The translations under genes were made by a program, and so were the position numbers. A stretch of 64,000 nt of DNA from Hypoxylon rubiginosum (lineage: Eukaryota; Ascomycota; Sordariomycetes; Xylariales; Hypoxylaceae). The stretch lies in NCBI GenBank assembly GCA_902806565.1, contig CADCXA010000068.1, forward strand, positions 248,001-312,000, in the 5' to 3' direction. The notes beneath the pieces are model-generated. The model saw only the letters and a list, made by a program, of their open reading frames with translations, searched no databases and was not told where the DNA came from. Shown piece by piece: positions 34,004 through 46,441 of this stretch. Numbering within the stretch: position 1 is the stretch's first letter; the number at the start of each line of letters is the position of its first letter.

Positions 34004-34768
34004 CTAGTTGAGGTAGTGCGAGACGTACTCCTGGCGGAACTGGTTCGAGTCCAGTTCGCCAGATCTGTTCAGAGGCGTCCACTTGGGTTCGTCCTTGAAG
34101 AGGCGCATAGCTTGGATGTACTACAACCGGATTGTTAGACCTACCTACTATACCTCGTATAAAGCAGAGAAAGGTATTTGCGACACCGAAGGATGGGAGT
34201 GAAAAGAAGGGGAAAGGGATGAAGGGGGACGTACGTTGCTCTCATCCGTAGTAAACCTGTGGTAGATGCCCGGGGGCAGGATGATCAGGTCGTCCTTCTC
34301 GAGCTGGATGCGCACCCACTCGTCGCCCTTGCTGCGGACGTCGAAGTAGCCCTGGCCGTCGCGGATGTACCGAATCTCCTCGTCCTCGTGCAGGTGCTCG
34401 TGGAAGAAGCTCTTGACCTTGTCCTCGTACACGGCCCCCATCTTCTCGGGCGACACCGTGATCTCGTCCCGGTTCCTGTACCCGCGCTCGCGCGCCAGCT
34501 CGTCCACCGCCGCCACCTCCGGGTACCGGAAGTATAGCACGCCTAGCTGCTCTAGGGCTGATGCGTTCACATCTTTGCCCGAGTCGTGCGGCAGCCTCTG
34601 GTCGCCCTGGTTATGTACTGTTAGTTATTTGCGATTCGCAGCATTCTGTTAGGTAAGATTGTGAACGGGTGCTGTCGCGAGAATAGCCGACGATGGTGTG
34701 ATGAGGGGCACTGCTTCTTTTTTCTTCTGGCCACTTACAGGAGCGTTGTCGTACCAGTATGCTCTCAT
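34004..34768 (-). CDS. ADI1: Acireductone dioxygenase (methionine salvage)
   Basis: Cupin metalloenzyme that oxidises acireductone to the 2-keto precursor of methionine in the methionine salvage cycle. Three exons: 34768-34739, 34606-34235 and 34120-34004, introns 132 and 114 nt, 172 aa (usual length about 180). Exon 1 gives [10 protein letters not shown], the standard ARD start, then [10 protein letters not shown]. The metal site is clear: [15 protein letters not shown] supplies His-x-His and Glu, and PPGIYHRFT supplies the third His. Exon 3 encodes the end, [16 protein letters not shown]. The reconstruction is complete and intact. Downstream exon 3 contains a tRNA-B-box-like string that is coding, not a tRNA. 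Confidence 0.96.
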
Positions 34769-35670
34769 TTTCAGATATGTAGCGCGATAAATTCTATTGC
34801 ACTTCCCAGTTTGTTTAAAATATACGGAAGGGATAGATTTGGGTTGCTAAAGTGAAATGTCGCAAGCTGGATGGAAGAAGCTTGATATTAAATACTTGGG
34901 GGCTTGATATGTGAGCTAGGTACAGATAGTGTTCCCAAATCGCAATAAGGTGAGATGGCGCCAGCAACCGAAAGGGTGTGACGTCGGGGCCGGCACTAGA
35001 ATTTTCTTCGGTGGGGCTGGCGTGCGTCTTCCCCTTGGATGGAACTTTGTCATTTTTAAAGAATGGCCACTCACTGGTCGGATGAACTTAGTCAGCCTTC
35101 TATACGAATATAAGTCTGAAGTAAATAGGCTATAGGCTATAACACCCCAGCAGTTCAGTGAGCTTATAGACGCTCACGATACTAACTTAGTAAGACCTTT
35201 GTTACCAAGAGAAGTAAAGATGGTGTTGATCTGTGTCAATGATTTGTATTCCTACCTACTGCCTGGTTACTTTAAAAGGGGGCCATATCTAAATATGAAA
35301 ACGGGCTTAACTATAGTATTACGCACATAGTCAAAGCCTACCGAATCACAACTTAACAAGGCATTCGGAAAGCTAAGTGAATGATATAGACTTGTATAGC
35401 TCCACTAGGTTTAAGTCTACTCGAAGCTTCATACCAAGGCTACCGACCTAGGTAGGCTGATAAGGGGCGTGTGCCTATTTGTAAATGACCGTGTGATGAC
35501 TTTTCGATCTTAACAAGTATAATATAATAGGATTCCCCTTCAAAAACGCCGTCGTACCCTAATGCAACGCCGTCATAACCGAGCTTCATACAATCAGCCC
35601 CCAAACGCCGTGAATGAGGGTATGTTAGTCATAAATATCTCCGTTGTCTGATCACTTTTGTGTCGTGTAT
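34769..35670. other. Spacer between ADI1 5' end and Derlin 3' end
   Basis: About 900 bp, A/T-rich, no gene. A GACCTAGGTAGG sequence near 35446-35456 is a one-mismatch copy of the dispersed TACCTAGGTA palindrome. Confidence 0.5.
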
Positions 35671-36506
35671 TTACCGCATATCTGGTGCGGCTGCAAGTTC
35701 TGGGCCTCCCGCCACCGCGAATTCGTTATTGATCGCGTTGGCGGTCTCCTCTCTCTGCTGCCTCCCCTCGAACAGCCGGCGCCACCACATGGGCGGGTCG
35801 AACGGCCGGGAGCCGTTGTGCATCGGGGGGTACACGTCGGTGAAGAAGTACCAGATGTGGCCGATAACCACGCCCATGATCTCGTCCTTAGGCACAGTCC
35901 CATGCATAACGAGGCTGAAGCCCATCAGCACCCAGGGCAGGTAGGGCGCGGTGAACCGGACCAGGCCCAGGAAGCTCAGCTGCGTGTCCGGGTTCCGGCG
36001 CGACCAGATGTAGACCAGGGTCGAGGACAGCGGGTGGCCGAGGAACGGCATGGACACCAGCGGCGAGAGGAGGATGAGGAAGGCCATCGAGTAGAGCAGC
36101 AGCCACGAGAAGTGGGCCGGCGACCGACCGGACGACTCTTCGAGTAGGCGGGCGTAGCGCTGGAGGAAATAGACGTGAAAGAGAAGATCGAGCGAGAACG
36201 GCCCGAAGTATAGGAACGTGGTCAACATCCGCCAGTACTGTAAGTTTGAACATACAAGTTAGTATACCGGCAATCTCGGATTCATTGCTGAAATATTGCT
36301 AAATTATTCCAGGACTTTCTTACCTCTCCCTTTTGGAATACTGTGCGGACGCTATAGAATAGTTGAAACGGCGTGACCATCTGGCATTGAACCAGCGCGC
36401 TCGTCAGTACCGTCGCCGTCGTCCACCACCGCGTGCATATGGGCATCTCCCAGAACCAGGCCTCTAGCGGGTTCCGGCCGCCATCGCCCGGCATCATTTG
36501 GTCCAT
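35671..36506 (-). CDS. DER1: Derlin (Der1-like) ER-associated degradation protein
   Basis: Rhomboid-like pseudoprotease of the ER membrane that helps move misfolded proteins to the cytosol for proteasomal degradation. Exons 36506-36324 and 36237-35671, 85-nt intron, 249 aa. It begins MDQMMPGDGGRNPLEAWFWE, then MPICTRWWTTATVLTSALVQ. The splice join gives QKGE-YWRMLTTFLYFGPFSLD, the diagnostic Derlin segment with the WR motif. GFSLVMHGTVPKDEIMG and IGHIWYFFTDVYPPM complete the rhomboid core. The C-terminal tail is Ala/Glu-rich with no SHP box that I can see. Der1 versus Dfm1 assignment is not certain from sequence alone. Confidence 0.95.
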
Positions 36507-37458
36507 GGTGGCGAAGATAGTCTGTATTCTATTGCGGGGATTGCGAAAGCAGTAATCGGACTCTTCTAGTTACAATGAGACTTTGCGTCAAGATCGTACC
36601 TAACGCATAAAAGAATAGGTAGGACTGAGGAGTATAAGGTAAAAAGTTTATGAGAGAGGGAGAGAGAGAGGATTGCTCGGATTGTGAAAGTGAACGGCGT
36701 TGGCGGTTAATTGATCGCCTCCTCAGCCCGCTGTTCCTGATGCTAATCTGGCCTTATCGGACGGGAATCGATTGACTTGTCATTTACCTACATACATACA
36801 TGGTACCTCAACGCAAAGACAGCACGGGAACACGGGAACATGGGCGAGCGCAAGTCATTCATTATTTGCTTAAGTCGCAAACTACGTATAAATGAATGCG
36901 GAGTAATCACGTTGCATTTATCCAAGGTAAGACAAAGAAGCTGGAAGCTCTTTAGCCATAAATGTGGCTGGGGCTCTGTAACAGCAGGGGTGTTGAGCTC
37001 GTGCAGGGGTTTTAATTGAAATGGCTGGGGGCGCGTCGTCGCGGGGCGTACTAAACCGCGTTTTAATGGTGAGAGGAAATGGGGAATTGCAAACTGACCT
37101 TTTCCCAGCCACTTGGTTTTTCGCTATTTTGTGCATTCCCATTTTTTACTACTACTTGTACTTTTACGCAAAACCCGATTCGGTTCCTAAAGCTTCCTTT
37201 CTTCTTCTTTCTTTGGAATGCAACAATACCTCTCTCGTGCGCACAATTGCCCTTTCTCCTTTCGCCTTGCAACTTTAAACAATACCTGAGTTCGCTCGAG
37301 TCTATAACATCCTCTATTCGGTACCTATAGATACCTATAGACCAGCTCCATAACCGCATCGAGGATTTTGATCTCAACATTGCCCGCGCTATTGAGGCTG
37401 ACAAGCCCACCAATTCTTTCTGCATTGCCGTACAAAATCTACTTGTTGCATTAAGACG
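36507..37458. other. Divergent spacer Derlin / CENP-A
   Basis: About 950 bp between two start codons, no supported gene. A/T-rich with GAGAGA tracts near 36650-36672. Promoters of both genes should lie here. Confidence 0.5.
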
Positions 37459-37969
37459 ATGACCGGCCGTGGTCGTGGAGGACGAGGTGGCCGTGGTGGA
37501 TCGCGCGCCTCAGGAGTAAGGCGTATGTTACAGGTTTATTCCCGTCTGAAGCTGCAACGACTAATCAATTTATAGCCGGCGACCCGATCCCATTCCCCAG
37601 AAGGAGAAGATACAGACCCGGGACCGTCGCATTAAGGGAGATTCGAAGGTTGCAGAATAGCACCGACCTACTCATACGCAAACTGCCCTTCTCTCGACTG
37701 GTACGTCAGCTTTTCGCGCAGCAATATTCGGTTGTACTAATCAGGTGAGCTAGGTTCGTGAAATAGCGCTGGATTACCGCCCAATAAACGAGGGTATGCG
37801 GTGGCAGTCGCAAGCAATACTGGCGCTTCAGGAAGCGGCCGAGGCGTTCCTGGTACATCTCTTCGAGGACTCGAATCTATGCGCCATACACGCGAAGCGG
37901 GTCACGATCATGCAGAAGGACATCCAGCTCGCGAGACGAATACGCGGCGTATGGGGTGGTGTTGGCTAA
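37459..37969 (+). CDS. Centromeric histone H3 variant (CENP-A / CenH3)
   Basis: Replaces H3 in centromeric nucleosomes and specifies the kinetochore. Three short exons: 37459-37522, 37576-37700 and 37754-37969, both introns 53 nt with CTAATC branch points, 134 aa. No single frame shows it. Joined, the histone fold reads [70 protein letters not shown] and [11 protein letters not shown], ending VWGGVG. Features that mark CENP-A rather than H3: the extended loop 1 ([11 protein letters not shown] instead of the shorter H3 loop), MQKD in place of MPKD and the divergent WGGVG end. The tail is only about 40 residues, begins [14 protein letters not shown] and lacks the H3 ARTKQ start and K9/K27 contexts. 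Confidence 0.95.
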
Positions 37970-38623
37970 CCGGCTGGTGGACTCGATTGCTGCAAACATC
38001 GTTCAATATTATTTTCGATATTACGAAGCGATGAAATCCCGAGCCTAAATTTCTTCCGTCGACTGCCAGGAATGGCACTCCTCAACGAAGGGGATTTCTT
38101 TTGACGGGGAGAATAAAGGGATACCAAGGCGTTTTGCCGGTTGTGATCAGGCACTTAGGAAAGGGACAACGGCGAGCCGGCGTTTAGGGGACCAGAGGTT
38201 CATTCAACAAGGGAGGAAAATGGTCGAGTTTTTGTGTTCAACTTTGATACCACGATGCTGCGCCATAAGCCACATCGAACCAGAACGCATCATAAAATAA
38301 TATTCAATACATAATGCGTCCAAACCCTGTTGAGATTCAGATGAAAAGGGTATCGAAAAATCATGAATCGTAAAGATGTACGCATGAAAAGTTGGGGCCC
38401 ACGTGGAGTGATTGATTCAGGGATGCTAGCGGTGTTACCAAAGCCTCTTTCAGCGTATCCCGCAACTGTAATTCAGTGACGTCAATGGCTAGAAACGGTG
38501 TCCGAATCTTTACTTTTTACTTAGAACCAACAAACCGCCAGCTCAACCACTTGTAAAATTCCCATACCTAGTAGATATAGGTCGTGGAATTCTCTTCCCT
38601 TTTCGAAACCATCATCTCCTGAA
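37970..38623. other. Spacer CENP-A to FUN14 gene
   Basis: About 650 bp, same-strand spacer holding the CENP-A 3' UTR and the FUN14 promoter. No gene seen. Confidence 0.5.
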
Positions 38624-39205
38624 ATGTCAGCAAGGCTACTCACAAGAACAAGAGCATTCGTGCCCCGGCATGCTCTCGGAGCCAGCGTCGTCGGCCTATC
38701 CCTGGGCACGAGCATGGCAACGTTCAGACAGCCTAAGCTCTGGTTAGACACGATAGAAACGCCCCGTCCGATGAGCAGTCGTCCCCCTGTCAAGAAGCAG
38801 AAGCTAGACCCGGAGCTCTTGAAGCAGCTTTCTAGCGGCAGTGTTACCGGTACGTCGAATCCCCGATGAATATATGCGTGAGGTAGACAATTTGTGGATT
38901 TTCAGAGACTAAGAGTGTGTAGGGTTCTTGTCTGGGCTGGTTATAAGCATCTTCTCGCGGACGTTAGTCTTGCTTCTGGGTGTGTCCGTGGTTGTCATCC
39001 AGGTATGCTAAGAAGACAGGAATATCACCTAGGCGCCTCTAACATTGTCTAGGTCGCCGCGAGGTACGGCATTGACATAGTGCAACAACTCAAGGTGAAG
39101 CAACGGCTAGGCAATTCACGGATATTGGCAGCTTTGGAGAAGAACCCTACCTTCAAGTTATCATTCGGGCTATTCTTCGCCATGGCTGCGTTCATGCAAT
39201 TCTAA
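38624..39205 (+). CDS. FUN14-family mitochondrial outer membrane protein
   Basis: Member of the FUN14/FUNDC1 family of small mitochondrial membrane proteins; metazoan members act in mitophagy, the fungal role is less clear. Exons 38624-38849, 38923-39002 and 39053-39205, introns 73 and 50 nt, 152 aa. The start MSARLLTRTRAFVPRH looks like a mitochondrial presequence. The FUN14 domain spans the three exons: VTGFLSGLVISIFSRTL, LLLGVSVVVIQVAARYGIDI and the last helix with NPTFKLSFGLFFAMAAFMQF. Two or three membrane segments with small-residue helix packing are visible. The LIR-type motif of FUNDC1 is not obvious. Confidence 0.88.
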
Positions 39206-39266
39206 AAGTGAGCATAGCATTACATACATAGGAGGCATGAGAAGAAAAACGAGCCAGCTTCTTCAT

Positions 39267-41503
39267 TTAGAAATTCTGTGTTTCTCTCTTCAACCAAGCC
39301 GTTGTCAATTCGTCCTTCTCAAAGTACCCCTTCGTCTTGCTCCAGATGTCGGCACTGTAGTCATTGAGCCAGGCTTTCTCTCCCTCTGTCAGAAGACTAG
39401 AGTCGATGAGCTTGCGGCAGTATGGTACCATGGTGACGTGTTCAAATCCGAGGTAGGGCTTGTCACCAAACTTGTGTTTGGTTTGAACCTCCTTGACCAT
39501 GATGATATTTTCAATACGAATACCAAAGGAGCCGTCTTCGTAGTAGCCCGGTTCATCAGAGATAACATTTCCAGGGGACAGGGCGACCTCAGAGAACTGT
39601 ATCCTAGTACCAATTCCAATCGGGCCCTCGTGGACGTTCAAGTATGAACCAACGCCGTGGCCGGTGCCGTGACGGTAATCGAGTCCTCGTTGCTAGACGA
39701 TCAAGTCAGTCCAAATGTTCAGGTGTTAAAATATATGAGAATGAGCAGTACCCAAAGAAACTGGCGCGCAAGGCCATCCAATGCGAAACCTGTCGTTCCC
39801 TTGGGGAACACAGCTCTGTCTAAGGCTATGTTTCCTTTCAGGACAAGCGTATAAGCCTCGATCTCGGCCTCGGTGGGCTCACCAAAATGCAATGTCCGAG
39901 TTGTGTCCGTAGTACCATCCAGGTACTGCGCTCCTGAATCGCACAAGTAGACAGCATTAGGATCAATAGTCGCGCAGCTTCCACGTTCTGGTTTGTAGTG
40001 GATGACGGCAGCACTAGAAAAGGTATAGTCAGCATGTTGATGATCAACAAATCCATCTTGTGATTGGAAACTTACTTTGGCCCCGTCGACGATATCGTGG
40101 AGAAGGAAAGGCCGACGAAATCCTTCTGCTTAGCACGAAGAGCCTCCAGTTTATCCGCAGCTTCAACTTCATCGATAGCCGCCTTTTTCACTACTAACTG
40201 TTCCTCAAGCCAAGCAAAAAACTCGATCAGAGCCGCACCATCTCTAATGTGGCAGGACCTCATTCCTTCTAACTCGGTCTCGTTCTTGACAGCCTTGGAA
40301 TCGCCAATGGGGCTTCGTATCTCCTCTACCATATCGTCACCGCCGAGCGCCCTCTTGAGAGCCCACGAGGCTCTATTAGCTATCAAGAACTTCCTATTAT
40401 CGCTGGTATCCTCGGCCTTCTTAGCTGCAGCCGATTGGCCGAGCGCTGTGGCATCGCCGAATATGTCTTCGTACGGCTTGATGGCAACACCATTATCCGC
40501 AAGGTATGATTGGCACTCGGAACCCAGCTTTGATGAGTTGATGTACAGGGTAGCTTCATCAGCCGTGACAATGGCGTAAGAAAGGAAGACGGGGTTATAG
40601 GGGATATCATTTCCTCGAAGGTTGAAGAGCCAGGCAATCTCATCGAGCATTGAGACGACGAATCCAAGAGATTTCTTCTTCTCAAGCTCCTTGCGAAGAT
40701 CGACAAGCTTTGTCTTCACATCTTTTCCAGCAAAGTTATCGCTGAGGACGATGACGGGTTCGTTAGGTTGGGGTGGTCGCTCCGCTCCCCAGACTTTATC
40801 AATGAGGTTTACTTCAACCGGGACCAACTCCTTTCCCCCGCTCTTCTTGATCTTCTCCGAGAGCTTCTTGGCGGTGCCACTCGTTACTAAGGTCGGGTCT
40901 ACAGCCACGACCTTACCACCAGCAGCCTGATCGGCAGACCATTCTTGCCAGGTAGGGACGTCTTGAAGGCCCTGCTTCAAGAGCACCCAGTTTTCGTCGA
41001 GCTGCTTAGAAGCTTGGTTAAAGTACCGACCATCTGTAGCTAGAGCGGCCTTGTCGTGAGTGACGACGGCACAACCAGCAGAGCCGGTGAAACCAGAGAT
41101 GAAGGCACGACGCGCATCACTTGGCGCAATGTATTCAGACGAGTGGCTATCTTCAGACGGGACGACTAAGCAATACTAGGTCAGTTACCAAGACCTAAGA
41201 AGTTTAAGATCGGAATACATTAGCTAGCCTACTGTACACGTCTACTTCGTTTTCGCTCATGAGCTTTCGAAGCTCGGCAAGGCGAGCGGTTGTGTTAACC
41301 TTCTCCATCTCGATAGCAACCGTGCTCTGATATCGGGAGTTCGGGCGAAATACAGTCGGCGAATTCCTTAGGTTCCAGAGTCGGGGACCAAGTTTGGGTT
41401 TCGATACGATAAACGAGAAAGCAATGCGCGAAGTCACAGGCAATGCAGAGAAAGGAAGTAAAATTCTCATCGATAGAAAACGTAGCGATATCAAGGACAC
41501 CAA
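39267..41503 (-). CDS. AMPP: Xaa-Pro aminopeptidase P (M24B), with possible mitochondrial and cytosolic starts
   Basis: Removes N-terminal residues that precede proline. Exons 41503-41233, 41165-40076, 40013-39752 and 39692-39267, introns 67, 62 and 59 nt. Translation from the ATG at 41503 gives 682 aa with an Arg-containing hydrophobic leader; the ATG at 41308 ([17 protein letters not shown]) gives 617 aa, the usual cytosolic fungal length. N-terminal creatinase-like domains contain [20 protein letters not shown]. The pita-bread domain has the dinuclear metal ligands: two Asp in [15 protein letters not shown], His in [17 protein letters not shown], Glu in [10 protein letters not shown] and Glu in GIRIENI. 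It sits tail-to-tail with the FUN14 gene, only 61 bp apart. Confidence 0.96.
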
Positions 41504-42485
41504 GGGATCAAACCATAGATATGGGCACGGAGTACCATGAGTTGAAGTCTTAGGTACCTATCGTGGACTATGAACCGCGAGCCCTAGTATCGATACCGAT
41601 TGTAGGCTCGGGGTGGGTAACCCAAATAGGGCTAAAGAAATCTAGTTGAGATTAAGGAATAGTAACCATCAATGATTATTCCGACGAGTTACTTATTATC
41701 TTGGTCCAGGCAAAAGGCAAGTCGTCCATATAAATCACAAGTTAAGGTCGAAGGGGAAAAAGGTGGGATGAAGTTCAAGTACGTTGCGTTTGGCGCCGTG
41801 GAGAACCCTGGTGGGCTTCGACCTGCCGTAACTGCGTAAGTACTGGTGGAGTAACCCTTTTTAATCGGTACTTGCTATTTAAGCAAAAAGCCCCATTTTT
41901 ACATCGAATCGGCCCAAGCGCAAGCAACAAGCTGATATCTCCAAAGTACACATATTTCACCACTTCAAAATCTCTACCTAATGGAGGGGCACACACCTGC
42001 GCACGCGACGATATAAAGCACATAATGCAATTGTGTGTACACCCCACTATCGAAATTGGGCATTGAATTGAAAATCGCAGCGTGACGTCTGGAGCGTAGC
42101 GGATAACGGAATTTCAGTCTCTCATTTCTATTGCCAGGTATCCGCTCCAGGTAACACTCTCACTACATCCCTTTAGTGACTAGAATTAGCAGGCTGTTTA
42201 CCTGCTAAACACCATACACACACACATACAGCCACTAAGACAAACAGCGAGACAGTCCCGACTTTTACGATTTTACGAAACGCTCCGGCGGAACCTCAGG
42301 AATACCTGGTAACACGTCGACTCAGCCTCGTCTCATCACGACCCTACCCTTTTGTTTGACTCAGAAATTCACAAACAGCTTGTTCCTTATAAACCGATGA
42401 GCTCTTTATCTTCTGGTACTACTTCATAAACTCGGATTCGACTATATTCCAGATATGGAGATATGCCGTAAACGACAACACAACT
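41504..42485. other. Divergent spacer AMPP / KAP122-like
   Basis: About 980 bp between two start codons. No supported gene; short frames near 41775-42066 in both directions show no conserved features. Both promoters should lie here. Confidence 0.5.
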
Positions 42486-45400
42486 ATGGCAGACGTACCT
42501 ATCCCTACCTCTCTGCCTGAGGTCGAGAACGTAAGTCTATATACCCCTACGATGCTCTAGTTAACGACTTATGCCTCATACATACGAAACCATATGGTTA
42601 CATATCTATCTTGGCATCTCCATGATTCGACATCTTGGCCTGAATATACACGCTATTTTATTTTTTTATTTTCCCCCATCTACACATCATATAAGAGCCC
42701 GTTTAAGTTGAGATTCTCACGTTAGCTAGTTGATTCACGAACTATATAAACCGAACCCGCCTGCGACCGTCTCCCGCATCCAAGAGATTCTCCAGGGAAT
42801 ACAGAAATCTCCTGATGGGTGGCAGCTTGCAGAGAGCCTGCTGGGCCGACCAGCAAGTAATGTCAAGTTTTTCGGTGCCTTGTCTATCATCGTTAAACTC
42901 AATACCGAGAGGTACCTCTCTTCATAATACTGATTCAAGTTCTATTACTAACAAGTAACTCCTAGCTTGTCGGACGAAGACGCAGTGTCCGTACTGCATA
43001 AACTTGTCTCCTGGCTTATTGCATGCCTGACCAACAATACACCTGGATTCGTCATTCGGAAGCTCTGCTCTGCTCTTGTCACATACTCTATTCACTACTT
43101 TCACACATGGCCTAGATGCATACGACGTCTTGCACACTGCCTACAAACACGCACTAGTGTACCACTAGAGGAAGTCAAGGATGCTTCTTCTATCGACGAT
43201 CTGGCCCGGTCGTCGGATGAGGGGTGTTTCCTCGAAATCGTGTGGTTTGCTACGGCTTTGGCCGAGGAAGCAGAAAAGATCGATACCAAATCGACCAAGT
43301 ACATATATTTTCACGAGTGGGTCCAGGAGAATATTGGTGATGTCGTCCACCTCCTGGGCCACTCCATCAAGCCCAACGGTGGCTGGAACAGCCGCGCATC
43401 CGAGGCGATCGCGTGTTTTCAAGCCTGGCTCATGTACGGCCAGCGAAATGCAGCAAAACAAGTGTTAGTGCAACAACTTCGGACGCTGGTACAACCTGTT
43501 ATTAACTGCCTTCCTGTTGATGAGTTTTACGACGCTGCCGTTACCCTTCTAATTGATACCCTAGGGGATTGGTATCCATTCTTCCTCCCAGAACACCACG
43601 AGTCTCTATATTCTATCTTCGAGAGCGACTGGGCCCGGGGGAAATATGAGGCTCTCCTCAGCGGGGATTTCGATTTCGATATGGTTCAATTTGGTCTACT
43701 AATGTTAGCCTTTGCAGATGGCAATGTGGTTGAACTGATGGATGGGACCAACGAGAAAGCTCAACGCCTCCTTGCCAAGCTGGCCGGTCTCGTAAAGGCA
43801 GACGGGTACCCGGTAGTGGAAGACAAGGTATTTGTTCCAGCCCTCGAATTTTGGGGAAGTTTCGTCGAAAACCTCCTAGACACCCACTATTCGGAGTCAA
43901 CAAATACACCGCAATGGGATAAGCCTCCTTTATGGCAAGTCATGCAAGTCGTCTCGGACAGCTGTCAGAAAATAAGGTATCCGCCAATTGCTCTCTACAA
44001 TTCCTGGGATTCGACGGAAAAGGTTGGATTTGCAGATGCACGAAAAGATGTTGGCGATTTCCTGCAAGCCGTCTACACAATATTAGGCAAACCTCTAATA
44101 TCAACATTCGCGGGTCTCGTACTCGAAGCCTTGGGAAATTCAGCCTGGGCGGAACTTGAGGCGGCAGCATTTTGCTTAGGTGCCCTGTCCGACTGCGTAT
44201 CAGACGAAACCTCATGTGACGATATACTGACCAGCGTATTCGGCTCACGTCTATTCGAATTGCTGTGCCAAGGTCAGAATGTGGTGCCAGTCCGCGCAAG
44301 GCAGACATGCCTCTCTTTAATCGAGCGGTACTCGGACTACTTCGTAAATCATGCAGAATTCTTACCGGCTGCATTGAACCTACTTTTCAGCGGGGTGGGC
44401 GACCGGCATCTTGCATTGCCTTCCTCCAAATCAATACACACGCTCTGCTCCTCCTGTCGATCTCTTTTGACGTCCGAAGTCAACGCATTTTTGGAGCAAT
44501 ACGGGATATTACGCGGCAACCCTGAACTCGATTCACTGGCTGAGGAAAGGGTCGTGGGAGCTATTGCGTCCATCATACAAGCAATTCCCGATGATGCACA
44601 GAAGGCGGATGCCTTCCGAAAACTACTGAGTCTAGTTGGTGTAGATATTGAGGCTAGCTTGCGGCTTTCTTCCTACGCGGAAGGATCTCTTTTACCCTCC
44701 AATGATCCGGTACGTTTTATACATTTGAGTCTAGATATATGCTCCCTGAACTTGGGCGTTAGCAACTCACATCATACAGATAATAGCCCGAGCCTTTGAC
44801 TTGGCCCAGCGCCCGGCCGTACCAGTCCCAGCATTGGAAGTATCGTTGCAACTAGCCATTCGAGCTCTTCGTTGCCTTAGCAGCATCGCCAAAGGGCTCC
44901 AGGCACCAAACGAAGCACCTGTTGATCTTGATAGTGAGGATGATAGTTCCCAAGCGACTGCAAATCCCAATATGAACCAAATACACGTTGAAATCATGGT
45001 GAGTCTCTAATCGACCCTCCCTCTACGTTTTAATGAGGAATGCTCGGATAGAAAGGAAACTGACGGGTTCTCTAGAACATACTCGTGAAACTTAAGCAGA
45101 CATTCTCGAGGAGTAGTGAAGTTGTCGACGTTATCTGCAGTATTCTCCGTGCAGGGTTTTCCGAAACCGAGCCAGGCCCATTCGTGTTCCCTCCACAATT
45201 GGTGACCGAGTTTATCATTAGCCCATGGAATAACCGTGCTGCCATAGTTGTCAACACAGCGAGTGTATTTGTAACATCTCTCGCTAATGGAAACCAGAAG
45301 AAGTTTATCAGAGAAGCCCTTGGACATCTCCTACCTTGGATTTTTGGTTTATTGCATCAACTGGCAGGTAAGCAAGTATTTTCCCTAGACAAGAGGCTGG

Positions 45401-46150
45401 CATTAAATAGCCTCCTTGAAGCTGATCTACTCAGTTTTATACTCTCTAAACCATACTTTATGGTATATAGGCTGACGATGATGCAGAACCCGAACAGGAC
45501 CCCGAGTTGGCGCAATATGGCCTTGAATTTACCCAGAGGGTCATGGCCAGGCGTCCGGAGATACTCATGTCTCAGCCCGGGAACATGCTGGAGTTCCTCT
45601 TTATTTTTGCCATCAAGCTTCTAGACGGAAAAGAGCCGCTACCAAAGGCAGCGGCAGCGGAGTTTTGGGTTAGTCTATTCAATAATCAGTCGTGGAAAGG
45701 AGATGAATACTAACCGCATCTCCGCCAGAGTACCTTCATCACGCTCAGGACGGACAACCCGGATACCCAATCCCTTGTCAATAATGCGATGTCGTATCTA
45801 GGTCCGCAGCTATCCCGGTCACTTATCCAGAATATCGGAGGCAGGGCGTCGAGAAGCGAACTGGATAGGCTTAGTGACCCACTGAAGAAGTTGGTGGCAC
45901 AGCACGTGAATGCTCGTCAGTGGTTAGAAGCCGCGCTGCTCGATCCGGCATTCCCGAGCGATAAGGTGCTTCCAGAGGATAAATTGTTGTTTTTGAAGAA
46001 GATCATCAAGTTCGTCCCTCTCGCAGTAGTATTATAGATGTCTGGATGCTAACTGCTTGTCACAGTCTTCGTGGCCAACGTGCTACAAACCAAGTTGTTC
46101 GCGACTTCTGGCTGTCATGCCGAGGCTCGAGCTTCGCCTATGCATCGTGA
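42486..46150 (+). CDS. KAP122: Importin-beta family karyopherin (KAP122/importin-13-like)
   Basis: Nuclear transport receptor built of HEAT repeats. Eight exons: 42486-42530, 42730-42911, 42966-44709, 44780-44998, 45076-45375, 45471-45668, 45729-46009 and 46066-46150; all joins keep frame for 1017 aa (yeast Kap122 is about 1080, human importin-13 about 960). The start is MADVPIPTSLPEVEN, then LIHELYKPNPPATVSRIQEI. A repeat matching the first importin-beta helices follows (SPDGWQLAESLLGRPASNVKFFGALSI). A long helical middle has EAAAFCLGALSDCVSD. The acidic loop ADDDAEPEQDPE is created by the 95-nt fifth intron, set at GTATTT because the nearer GTAAGC donor breaks frame. The end, RGQRATNQVVRDFWLSCRG, is a family C-terminal motif. 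The exact paralogue is inferred. Confidence 0.88.
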
Positions 46151-46441
46151 CGGGCCATCTATCAGGATACAATGGTCTAGTAGACATGGCAGTTCGTGTA
46201 GTAAGTTCTTGCGGTAGATAAAATACTGGACTAGGATAGTGCAATATCTACCTGGTTACATTCGTGATAAACGAATCGTACCATGCTGTTCTCCCTGAAT
46301 ATATGATCTCAGCTCCATTTATGCAATTGTGAAGTCTACGTGATATTTACACGCCGACCATTGTAAGGCGGCCTTATATTGTATTGCAAGCCGACCTTAT
46401 ACTGTAACAATGCGAAGTACACACCGTAGCCCCCCCTACTA

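Noticed and set aside
34040..34054. tRNA B-box-like string CTGGTTCGAGTCCAG
   Set aside because: It is part of the last ADI1 exon (coding ELDSNQF on the minus strand); no acceptor or D stem around it.
37459..37522. First thought of histone H4 because of the MTGRG start
   Set aside because: Downstream exons encode an H3-type histone fold with CENP-A marks, not the H4 core.
45085..45624. Continuous 179-codon frame across the fifth KAP122 intron
   Set aside because: The open stretch 45376-45470 is intronic: only its removal links HQLAGKQ to the acidic loop ADDDAEPEQ and the following conserved frame.
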